A program made the translations under genes and the position numbers. 64,000 nt of DNA from Paroedura picta (lineage: Eukaryota > Chordata > Lepidosauria > Squamata > Gekkonidae). The stretch's first letter is position 1, and each line of letters opens with the position of its first letter. The DNA is taken from contig NC_135373.1 of the NCBI RefSeq assembly GCF_049243985.1, forward strand, positions 82,400,213 through 82,464,212. Reading direction: 5' to 3'. This document shows, in pieces, positions 10,401-18,399 of the stretch. The notes under the pieces were generated by a model. The model made no database searches. It saw only the letters and a program-made list of their open reading frames with translations, and was not told the origin of the DNA.

Positions 10401-11305
10401 AGTGGGGGAAGCGTGCCGGGAGCTGCTGGAAGTCGCTGCAGGAGCAGCTCCACAAAGTCAAGGCAGCGCAGAAAGAGGACGCCGACCGGAAGAGACGACC
10501 AGCTGAGGAGATCCGACCGGGGGATCGAGTTTACCTTTCCACCCGGAACCTACGGTTGAATTTGCCCAGCAAGAAGCTAGGCCCTCGGTTTTTGGGGCCT
10601 TTCGAGGTCTTGGCCCCGATCAACGAAGTTTCGGTCAAGCTTAAGCTCCCCAAGAACCTCCGGCACATCCATCCCGTCTTTCACGTGAGCCTTCTAAAAA
10701 AAACTCCGGACGGTGACGTTTGGCACCCCGTGTTTTCCCCGCCAGCGCCCGAGGTCCTGCCGGGGGGGGAGCACCACGAGGTGGCGGATATCCTGGACTC
10801 TAGACTCCACAGGGGGAAGTTGCAGTACCTCGTGGAATGGAAGGACTTCGCTTTGGGGGACCGGGAATGGGTCTGGGCAGCGGACGTCCTTGCGCCCCGA
10901 CTCACTGAACGTTTCCACAAGCGGTATCCTGGCCGTCCCGGGGGGTTGGAGAATGGACCTTTGGGGGGGCAGAATGTCGTGGTTCGGTCCTTGGTGGCTT
11001 GGGAACCGGACCGAACCCCGCCATCAGAGGCGCCCGCGATCACGGAGGTAGGGCATGGTGATCATAGGCAAGCCGGCAGCTGGGCGCCCCACCCGATCGT
11101 TGAGGTGGCAATGGCCGCTAAAGAACCTCAATGTCCCCCTCCACCTTTTGACAAGGGCCCGGAGATGGCCCTTTGTTCCAGGAAAATGGGCCATCAGGAA
11201 CCCCGGAAAACCTCGCATATGTGCATGAGTCATGATTGTATCAGCATGTTCCCTCCGCAAGTACTGGGTGGGGCAATACAGCCTAAGGAGGTGGGTTTTG
11301 TATAA
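7088..11305 (+). CDS. pol: pol region of the chromovirus (PR-RT-RH-IN-chromodomain)
   Basis: One long open frame holds every Ty3/Gypsy pol domain in order. Protease: LLDSGCDHSMV near 7606. Reverse transcriptase: FVRKKDGSRRLCQDYRGLN near 8254 and the YLDD core at 8582-8593. RNase H: VDASDAAAGAVLL near 9055. Integrase: an HHCC zinc region near 9680-9830, then the D,D,E core (SMDFITDLP, ISDRGSQF, HPQTDGQTERVNQ; about 9890-10185). Chromodomain: EVADILDSR...YLVEWKDF...EWVWA, about 10778-10935, which places the element among chromoviruses. The first part of the frame overlaps gag and the last part runs into the 3' LTR, so the true protein is shorter than the frame. Confidence 0.93.
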   Translation: MGRDQGDGRRSVYTGGVVFCGRQAGSQPGLGRRTPPGGQRRVSRGAETGPRQLSPQTTPEPRAGKETPGRSVPEMRGVRTFRSSVPTARGGGPRALPGGRCDTPPAGTPGGGPPQRTGKRPGDGKRPGPAVDGAGQQVPRCEGKPLQHEARPPNVVILELRNPENGLSWVGEALLDSGCDHSMVHPQIARALGLPKRIRKVPLVFVQMDGSPIQGGPFGEEVGPIAIHIGDHQELRWLIQVPVAGYRAVLGLDWLKEHNPVVDWRAGTLKFDLTVGARHRVPHENSSHKRMAARPRGAAAAQQEIPEPEVPPEYRDLAAVFSEREADELPPHRRTDCAINIPEGAVLPKGRIYKMSEGELKDLREFLGKNLARGFIRPASSPMGAPVLFVRKKDGSRRLCQDYRGLNAIAAGNAYPLPLIPDLLARLGKGTLFTKLDLREAYYRVRIREGDEWKTAFNCQLGQFEFKVMPFGLSGAPGVFMSLINEVLQDLLFQGVVVYLDDVLIYSQDPQEHVTLVREVLKRLLANHLYVKLAKCEFHRPSLDYLGYRISAQGIAMDPEKVQAVLAWERPRTRKQLQSFLGFANFFRGFIPRYSSVVAPLTDLLGTKGRGPRATRPSAALGWNEKSEAAFLALKQAFASEPTLLHVDPTQPMVVQVDASDAAAGAVLLQRDKAGQLRPAAYLSRKFAETERNWSTWEKEAFAIKFALTEWRHWLEETEEPFEVWTDHKNLEALRQPRSLNAKQMRWAEFFSRYNFKLGHIPGKENFLADALSRLPHYGEGYAPCTRSVFGEEQLGRGVVTRRRAREEWEPDPATAPLRDRLVAAYGTDEELAELRDSLILDSGLWRRGEAVYVPEGLRREALSLCHDAKTAGHFGFVKSWKLARRRFWWPSLRRDTKAYGSGCPVCLTCKPGVGKPKGLLHPLEVPTRPWSVISMDFITDLPPSKGKTVIWVVVDLFSKQAHFIPCASVPSASQLARMFLDHVFRLHGLPDKVISDRGSQFVSRFWQAFLRLLDIEQGLSSAYHPQTDGQTERVNQVLEQYLRCFGSYHQDTWVPLLPLAEFAYNNADHSSTEMSPFAVVYGTDLRHFPELGEVPARESADLREWGKRAGSCWKSLQEQLHKVKAAQKEDADRKRRPAEEIRPGDRVYLSTRNLRLNLPSKKLGPRFLGPFEVLAPINEVSVKLKLPKNLRHIHPVFHVSLLKKTPDGDVWHPVFSPPAPEVLPGGEHHEVADILDSRLHRGKLQYLVEWKDFALGDREWVWAADVLAPRLTERFHKRYPGRPGGLENGPLGGQNVVVRSLVAWEPDRTPPSEAPAITEVGHGDHRQAGSWAPHPIVEVAMAAKEPQCPPPPFDKGPEMALCSRKMGHQEPRKTSHMCMSHDCISMFPPQVLGGAIQPKEVGFV

Positions 11306-11469
11306 AAGGGAGCTTCCACCTGGAGTTCGGTGGAAGCTCTTACTCCATACCAGCGGACTCCACGTTGCTGAAATAAAGCTTGTTCCTGTTGTATCGTTCA
11401 CCAGGCCTGGCGTGACGTTTTCTTCAAAGGGGCACCCTGTTTTTTCAGTTAGCAAGCGGGTCCCCGACA
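10975..11469 (+). repeat. 3' LTR of the chromovirus
   Basis: Second 495-bp copy of the LTR, at a constant offset of 5567 bases from the first over its whole length, so there are no indels between them. It is preceded by a purine-rich tract (TTGGGGGGGCAGAA) and followed by the TCAGT duplication. The pol reading frame continues some way into this LTR. Confidence 0.95.
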
Positions 11470-11474
11470 TCAGT

Positions 11475-12454
11475 TCACTATTTGATTACAGTGATTCTTA
11501 CTTTTAAAAAAAAGTTTTACAATGGAAATGAAATGGTACTAGTTTTAAAGCTGGCCTTGTTCCTTAAATGTCTAGGGAAAACAATGTCTAGCATTGATAC
11601 CTACAGTATGTAGGTCAAATCTGAAAGAAACCATCAGATGATTTACAAGCTGTGATTCAAGGCAGCTTCTTTCTATGCTGATCTTGTTTGTTAGGTACAG
11701 CAGTACGTGCAGGAATTAACTTGAGGACTCAATATCCAGAGATAAGCTGCAGAAGCAAATGCATTTTTCAGTCTGCCTTATTACTCAGTGCATCCATGAA
11801 TGATTACTTTAGTTGCTGGCCAAATCTGTGATAACTGTCTCTGGTGTTATCCCATCACTTTTGTATGCTCTGCTCTGCAGCGGATGAAGCTTGTTTCAGC
11901 AAATCTTTAGGAACAATTGGCAATGAAAATTGGGTCTTGCTATGAAGTTTTATTTCAGTCTCAAATAGGCCAAAAATAAATTAGATATTAGTTTGTATGG
12001 GATGGTTTTTAAGACTGTGCTCTACAGTGGAGAGTTTGGATGTGTGTGTGCTCTGTAGAAAGCTATCAGAACTGTGTGTGTAAGCTTAGAGAACACCAAT
12101 TGAGCCTTCCCAGTGCAATTTAATTATGCAAGATGAAAGGAATGCCTGTTGGCAATGAATTTTTACTTTAAGAAAAAGTAATGCTTTACGCAATACATAT
12201 AATTAAACAGTTTTCCAAACAAGACATTTCTTAGTCATAACAGTGACTGTATAATAGAAGTCAGGTTCTGATCTTATTAATTCAACACACATGGACTACA
12301 TTAATTTATATGTAATACAGACTTCAGTAGAGCTACTCAGTTTTCACTTGCGTGACATTGAGAAGAACTGACCCAAATATTTGTTTAAAAAGAGACAGGC
12401 TATGTTGCACAAATGAAGGCGGGGCTTAATAACTAACAGTGATGCAAAAACGAA
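11475..12454. other. No gene seen; AT-rich sequence
   Basis: AT-rich DNA after the chromovirus with no recognised repeat or splice-bounded open frame. Confidence 0.5.
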
Positions 12455-12525
12455 GATTTATTTATTTATTTATTTATCTATCATACTTCTATACCGCCCT
12501 CCCCGGAGGCTCAGGTGTTCAACAG
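12455..12525 (-). repeat. L2/CR1-like LINE tail fragment
   Basis: (ATTT)n followed by CATACTTCTATACCGCCCTC and CCCGGAGGCTCAGG, the reversed 3' terminus of the same LINE family seen at 22.8 and 55.1 kb. Confidence 0.7.
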
Positions 12526-13087
12526 AGCTGTGGTAGACTATTGGTAATTGCACCATTGTGTTGGTTTTCTTGCCGATTCCATGAAAGGGGAACGCTACTT
12601 TGCATGAACAACTGGACGTGTAGTATTATCTAAAGGCTTTTATTTTATTGGCCCATATTGTTTTACCCACAAGAGTTGAACGGCTGTGTAGTGGTATGAC
12701 ATAAGTTGCTTTTAAAGTGTTTAGTCAAGGGGAATTTTCCCCTTTAAAAAAGTTATCTGCAGTGAATGTGTGCACATAGTATATGTATGAGACACTGCCT
12801 GCTGCAACATTAACCACAGTGGGCATAACAGTGCATGCCCAGTTGCTGCTGTTTGAAAGGAACAGGTGCCTGTTCAGCAGGTTGGACCTACATGAACTTG
12901 ATGTTTAAAATCCTACAAGTAAACAAATCAGTTTTAGCAACAAAAGTACTGTCTGTCAGTTTTTTAACTTAAGGAATTGATCACTTGCCCCATGTTGAAT
13001 TATCCATTTTCTTTTCTCTCCCTCCCACCCTCTATTCCGTATCAGCCACCACTTATTCCAATGCACCACAGTAGAACAATAATAGTC

Positions 13088-13795
13088 AATCATAGAATCA
13101 TAGAATCATAGAGTTGGAAGGGGCCATACAGGCCATCTAGTCCAACCCCCTGCTCAATGCAGGATTAGCCCTAAGCATCCTAAAGCATCCAAGAAAAGTG
13201 TGTATCCAACCTTTGCTTGAAGACTTCCAGTGAGGGGGAGCTCACCACCTCCTTAGGCAGCCTATTCCACTGCTGAACTACTCTGACTGTGAAAAACGTT
13301 TTCCTGATATCTAGCCTATATCGTTGTACTTGAAGTTTAAACCCATTACTGCGTGTCCTCTCCTCTGCAGCCAGCAGAAACAGCATCCTGCCCTCCTCCA
13401 AGTGGCAACCTTTCAAATACTTAAAGAGGGCTATCATGTCCCCTCTCAACCTCCTTTTCTCCAGGCTGAACATTCCCAAGTCCCTCAACCTATCTTCATA
13501 GGGCTTGGTCCCTTGGCCCCAGATCATCTTCGTCACTCTCCTCTGTACCCTTTCAATTTTATCTACATCCTTCTTGAAGTGAGGCCTCCAGAACTGCACA
13601 CAGTACTCCAGGTGTGGTCTGACCAGTGCCGTATACAATGGGACTATGACATCTTGTGATTTTGATGTGATGCCTCTGTTGATACAGCCCAAAATGGCAT
13701 TTGCCTTTTTTACCGCTGCATCACACTGCCTGCTCATGTTTAGTTTACAATCCACAAGTACCCCAAGGTCAATCCTTCAACACGCTATGCTCAAG
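13088..13795 (-). mobile_element. CR1 LINE 3' end, 5' truncated
   Basis: Open minus-strand frame (13180-13755) with the classical CR1 C-terminus: KKANAILGCINRGITSK, LYTALVRPHLEYCVQFW, KDVDKIERVQRRVTKMI, LFKYLKGCHLEEG, QWNRLPKEVVSSPSLEVFKQ. It is followed by a short 3' UTR that ends in the CR1-type octamer tail, reversed as CATAGAAT repeats at 13091-13112. The frame is still open over 190 codons, so the copy is fairly young. Confidence 0.92.
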
Positions 13796-13796
13796 C

Positions 13797-14760
13797 CTTG
13801 CTCAGTGCAGTCAATCAATACCTTTAATGGCATATAAAATACATAAAACAGTATAAATGTAAAATTGATACAAAATCACAGCACCATTCAAATGGAATAT
13901 AAAAAGGCAGCAGCACATGTAAACAGTTTTAAAGAAGCAATTTGGAATTAACCTCAATAACAGTTTCTACCTTTTTAGTACTGGGATCATTGCCCTTCAG
14001 GGGATACTGACATATATCTCCTTGTTTGCATTAATTCTGTTCTGCAGGATGGTTGAGAGAAATTTCTGGTGGGATACTTTATGAAAATGGCATTCTAATA
14101 TTATGTGCAATCTTGTATTGGGCAAACCCATACCACCTCTCATACAAAGGGATATGATGATAACCTTCCATATAGAACCATAGAAGGAAAGGCATTGTTG
14201 CGAGCTAATATAAAGTCCCTACACTGAGAGGGAATGTCTAAGGTGCAAAAGTAATCAGCCATTTTTCCAAACTGGGTTGGCAGTCCAATTCTGGAAGCAC
14301 AACAGACTGCAGGCTGGGATGGAAAAAGTTTATGGTACTCAAGATCTAATAATCTCTGTTTAATTGAGTGAAAAATAGAGGGTTCATGAAGGTGTAACAA
14401 GGAATCCAAAGACATCCTGATTTGATCGTGTTTGGATTTGATTACTGAAGACCAGATAGATCTATGAGGATCACTTATTATTTGGAATAGTAAACTTCCA
14501 GGCTAATATCTAAAATATTTTTAACCAATATTTAAATGATATGAGCCAGGCTTTGGTTTCCACAAGATTCTGACCCAGTTCAGCACAGATGGAAAAATTA
14601 GAAATACATTTAGGGGCTCCCAGTATTTGATGAAAGAAAGAAGCTTGGACAGCTCAGTGTAGTTATTGGATGGGGATATAGCTAGATTTGAGTCCAGCAA
14701 CACCTTAGAGACCAACAAAACTTCCAAGGTCTAATCTTTCAAATGTCAAAGCTCCATTAA
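13797..14760 (-). mobile_element. Degraded LINE C-terminus, family not fixed
   Basis: The minus-strand translation gives GLPTQFGKMADYFCTLDIPS and FILARNNAFPSMVLYGRLSS, then, in pieces, the LINE tail pattern (NPSQPSCR..., a Cys-rich stretch and a lysine-rich end). The plus-strand sequence from 13810 is AT-rich like a LINE 3' UTR. Another possible member lies near 23600-23850 on the plus strand. Several frame breaks. The family is uncertain. Confidence 0.45.
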
Positions 14761-14972
14761 TCCAATACCAGACTGGACAGGGATAGTACCTGCACTACTG
14801 CTTCTTGATGCTGCTTCCAATGAGCCTGGGAAAGTGGCAACAGCAATCACCATGCTGCTCTGAATCAAGGTCCATGTGTACATCTATTTCTTACTTGCTG
14901 TGAAGGGTATATACATTAGACACATGTGCAATCTTTAGTTTTAGCTATTATATTTTACAATTATGTTGTAGG

Positions 14973-15284
14973 GAGCCAGTTTGGTGTAGTGGTTAGGAAT
15001 GCGGACTTCTAATCTGGCATGCCAGGTTCGATTCTGCGCTCCCCCACATGCAACCAGCTGGGTGACCTTGGGCTCACCACGGCACTGATAAAACTGTTCT
15101 GACCGGGCAATGATATCAGTGCTCTCTCAGCCTCACCCACCCCACAGGGTGTCTGTTGTGGGGAGAGGAATGGGAAGGCGACTGTAAGCCGCTTTGAGCC
15201 TCCTTCGGGTAGGGAAAAGCGTCATATAAGAACCAACTCTTCTTCTTCTTCTTCTTCTTCTTCTTCTTCTTCTTCTTCTTCTTT
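14973..15284 (+). mobile_element. Sauria-type tRNA-derived SINE with (CTT)n tail
   Basis: Starts GAGCCAGTTTGGTGTAGTGG (A-box region), has a B box GGTTCGATTCT at 15025-15035, then the squamate core (TGGGTGACCTTGGGCTC, GTAAGCCGCTTTGAGCC, ATATAAGAACCAACTC) and a (CTT)n tail of about 45 bp. Other copies in the window: 17626-17880, 23153-23428, 40841-41124 (minus) and 49716-50146. Confidence 0.9.
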
Positions 15285-15535
15285 ATACTGATACTACATC
15301 GTTCTGTTCTGCTGATTGTAGAACATTTCTTGTACACTTTTAATGGAGAGTAAATTCATGTTTTAACGGAGAAATTTTGGCTACCTTAGTTTCCTCCTCA
15401 AATTATTGTCTGGTGAGAGCTGTTATCTGTCTCAGGCAAGTGGCAAATAGCAGAACTTGCAGAATTATTAAAATGTAAAGAATAGCCAAAATAAGTCTTC
15501 TTTATGGAATAAGCATTTGAATCTTGGTTTTCTAG

Positions 15536-15636
15536 GTCAAGTCGCAGTTTGTGTGGAAGAACAGCACAATGTTTTGAAGTATGACCGAAATACTGATGCT
15601 GCACTGGAGGCTAGGAATATTAATGGCCAAATCTAG
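15536..15636 (+). other. FRS2: Probable FRS2 5' UTR exon
   Basis: A 101-bp block is bounded by a TTTTCTAG acceptor and a CTAG/GTGAGT donor. It lies 2.7 kb upstream of the exon with the FRS2 start codon. That exon itself begins at 18374, after a pyrimidine-rich acceptor, and carries 26 bases of leader before the ATG. The block has no long open frame, as expected for leader sequence, and it is not part of any repeat seen nearby. FRS2 in mammals has non-coding 5' exons far upstream. Seen: strong splice signals. Inferred: that this is an FRS2 exon. Confidence 0.5.
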
Positions 15637-15707
15637 GTGAGTTTCACTTTAGGCAGATGTTTTTTGCTTGTTTTTAAAATATTTTATTGGATCAAAATGA
15701 TCTAATG

Positions 15708-15827
15708 CAGGAGTAGTCAACCTGTGGTCCTCCAGATGTCCATGGACTACCATTCTCATGAGCCCCTGCCAGCGTTTGGGAATTGTAGTACATGAACATC
15801 TGGAGTACCACAGGTTGACTACCCCTG
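15708..15827. mobile_element. Short non-autonomous hAT element, 120 bp
   Basis: Terminal inverted repeats CAGGAGTAGTCAACCTGTGG and the reverse of CCACAGGTTGACTACCCCTG extend about 32 bp. A perfect 8-bp target duplication ATCTAATG lies at 15700-15707 and 15828-15835, the hAT signature. It sits right after the probable FRS2 5' UTR exon, within 75 bp of its donor. Confidence 0.93.
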
Positions 15828-15960
15828 ATCTAATGATCTTTTCCTGAAAGTAGTGGCGTGGTGGTGGGGGGGGGGGGCGGCAATGAGGACTCTTGCAGTC
15901 ACTCTAGAGCTGCCTTTTAAGTAATTATTTCCTGGAGGAAGGTTTCTTGGGGATTCTTCT

Positions 15961-16160
15961 AGTGTGAACACATGAAACTGCCTTACATTGCATCAGACCC
16001 TGGATCCATCAGAGTCAATATTATCCACTCAGACTGGCAGCTGCTCTCTGGGGGCCCAGTCTTTCACATCACCTACAGCTTGGCCCTTACTGGAGATGCT
16101 GGGGATTGAACCTGGGACATTTTGCATGCTAAGCAGATGCCTTATCACTGAGCCCTATAG
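15961..16160 (-). mobile_element. tRNA-derived SINE, second family
   Basis: Read on the minus strand it shows a tRNA-like head (GGCTCAGTGATAAGGCATCT, then GTTCAATCCC as B box), followed by a body with GTGAAAGACTGG and GACTCTGATGG. Related copies: 32695-32850 (minus), 47481-47680 (plus), 52172-52250 (plus, partial). It is not a working tRNA gene. Confidence 0.8.
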
Positions 16161-16164
16161 TCAA

Positions 16165-17600
16165 AGCCATCACTGCCTGATAGATATCATGCCATTTCTG
16201 ACACTAGCCCTTCTGTCTACGTGCCCTTCTTGTCTACAAGACTACACAGTACTTATGAAACTACTAGACAGTGCCGATAAATTGTTCACATCTGCAGTGA
16301 CTTAGATTCCATGGTTGTTTCAGTTCAACATCAAGATGCTACTGGAGCTCAGTCCAGTTGTCATTGTATGGATGCCTTTCATTTGGTAAGATCTGATGAA
16401 GTGGACAAGCTGTTTAAAAATGGCAAGTCACCCAATTCTGGGCTTGCCCCTTGCCATTCTTGGCTACTAATATTGTACCAGGCTGGTTTGGTTGAATGGG
16501 TCCAGAAGGTAATAAAGGCTTCTATGAAGGAGGGTATGTATTTTCCACAGCTTTAAAAGAAGCAGTTGTGAGGCTCCTCCAGAAGGTATTTCTCGACCCA
16601 AATGACCTAAATAAGTACTGCAAGATTGCTAACATGGGGTTTTAATGGGGATTTGTGATATTGTTACCCGCCACGAACCGCAAGGTGCTCAATTTCAACA
16701 GCCTTTGTTGCCCTGACTGATGATGTTTCCCAGGAAACTGACAAGGGGAATACATCCCTGTTGATTCTCCTGGACCCCTCATCCACTTTTGGTACCATCA
16801 CCCATAGTATAGTTTAGTTGGGTGGGTGGAGAGGCTCTGCTGTGCTGGCTTTGCTCTGCTTGACAAGGTAATTCCAGGAGGTGATGTTGGGGTACTGCTG
16901 CTGAGTTTTGTGGCATTTATACTATTGGGCCCACCAGGTTCCATTATCGCTCATGCTGTTTTAACATTACATGAAACTGCAGAAGTCATATAAGGACTTG
17001 GAGTGAAGTGTCACCAATATGCAAATAACACTCAGTTCTAGTTCTCCCTAGCAGCTGAGTAGGTCTGTGGAAATCCTGATTTGGTACCTTGAGAAGGTGA
17101 CAGGATGGATGAGACTGAAGCTTAATCTAGACAAGACTGAGAATCTGTTACGGACTGCGAAGTCAGCCTGTCTTGAAGAGAATAGTCTCATAACTTGGAG
17201 GTGCTGTTGATCCTGGCCTGTGGTAAAAGATTAAGAGCTACCCTGTGGCATTTAGCACCTTTTATAACCTTTGGCTGATACCAGCCAAAAAGAACACAAA
17301 TGCTGTTTGTCAGAAAGTGTGAACTGGTGATCAGTACTCCAATTTCATTTACGTTATATTACTATAATCTGTTGTACATAGTTCAGAAACTTCACTTAGT
17401 CTAACATGTGACAGCCAGGCTGTTTGTCAGGGGATTGTATCAGTCATGTGTTGAAAGGTCTCCCATAGCTGTTAGCTGTTTTTAGACACAACCCAAAGTG
17501 CTGGTTCTTACATTTAAGACCCTAAACAGCTTGGGGTAAGGATATCTGAAGGACCATCTCATCCTGTAATGTCTAGCCCACCAGCTCTGTCTCCCAAGCC
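16165..17600 (+). mobile_element. Old, heavily mutated L2-like LINE
   Basis: Pieces of plus-strand translation follow the L2 RT order: ALKEAVVRLLQKVFLDPND near 16550, LLDPSSTF near 16760, a GPTRFHYRS-like block near 16925, HQYANNTQF near 17010, a WMRLKLNLDKTENLL-like block near 17105. Stops and frameshifts throughout. It predates the SINE at 17626. Confidence 0.6.
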
Positions 17601-17625
17601 CTGCTTTCGGTTTCTCCCTACTTGA

Positions 17626-17880
17626 GAGCCAGCTTGGTGTAATGCTTAAGGGTGGTGGCATCTAATCTAGTAAGCCAAGTTTGATTCCCTGCTCCTCCAC
17701 ATGCAGCCAGGTGGGTGACCTTGGGCTAGTCACAGCCCTGCTGTTCTCACAGATCAGTCCTGTCAGAGCTTTTTCAGCCCCACCTACCTCACAGGGTATC
17801 TGTTGGGAAGAGAAGAAGGGAAGGCCACTTTGAGACTCCTTTGCATAGTGAAATGTGGGGTATAAAAACCAACTCTTTTT
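17626..17880 (+). mobile_element. Sauria-type SINE, older copy
   Basis: GAGCCAGCTTGGTGTAATGC head, GGGTGACCTTGGGCTAGTCA core and TATAAAAACCAACTC end without a long tail. It is more diverged than the copy at 14973. Confidence 0.85.
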
Positions 17881-18399
17881 CAAGAGTGTGGTGGGTGGTT
17901 GTTAGACAGAGGGCATTTTCAGTTGCATTTTGGGATGCTCTCCTACTTGAGACTCACCTGAACCCTCCTTTACTGTCTTTTAGGTATCAGGCCACAACAT
18001 TTCATTTTACCCAGGTTTTAAATTATCTTTCCAGCTGTTTTATGGTATATTTTTAGTCTGAAGTCTGTTTTATGCAGTTTTGTATGTCTCTGGGCTTATT
18101 TTATTGGGTTGTGTGTTTCTGTGCTGGTGATTTATTTTAATGTAATCCCTGCTCCTTAATAAGTATTGTCCATCAGTGAGAGAGGCAAGAAAGTGCTGTT
18201 CCTCTGACAGAAATCCCTTCCATTGGGAGAAATTACCTCTGGATTCATCCCCATTATTCTTTTTCCAGTCATAATTCTGCCCTTTGCTAGTTTTATTTTT
18301 TAACAATTAACCACCATTTGCATAGATTACTTTCCTCTTTTTCTTAAAATTGTTTTCTTTGCTTTGGTTGTAGCAATCACATGGTCTTCTGAAAAAGTC

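Larger units (their letters stand above)
5408..11469 (+). mobile_element. Ty3/Gypsy chromovirus (sushi/Tf1-like), young and near-whole LTR retrotransposon
   Basis: A 6062-bp element bounded by two 495-bp LTRs (TG...CA) and a 5-bp target duplication TCAGT (5403-5407 and 11470-11474). Parts in order: 5' LTR, a self-complementary primer site, gag region, pol with protease, reverse transcriptase, RNase H, integrase and a C-terminal chromodomain, a G-rich polypurine tract (about 10961-10974), 3' LTR. By eye the LTRs show no difference and no indel, so the insertion is very recent. It looks close to whole, with perhaps one break. It is much richer in GC than the host DNA around it. It lies upstream of the FRS2 5' UTR exon, in the same orientation as FRS2, probably in a 5' intron or in intergenic DNA. 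Confidence 0.96.

Noticed and set aside
13180-13755. 191-aa minus-strand frame as a host gene
   Set aside because: It is the standard CR1 LINE C-terminus and ends in the CR1 tail.
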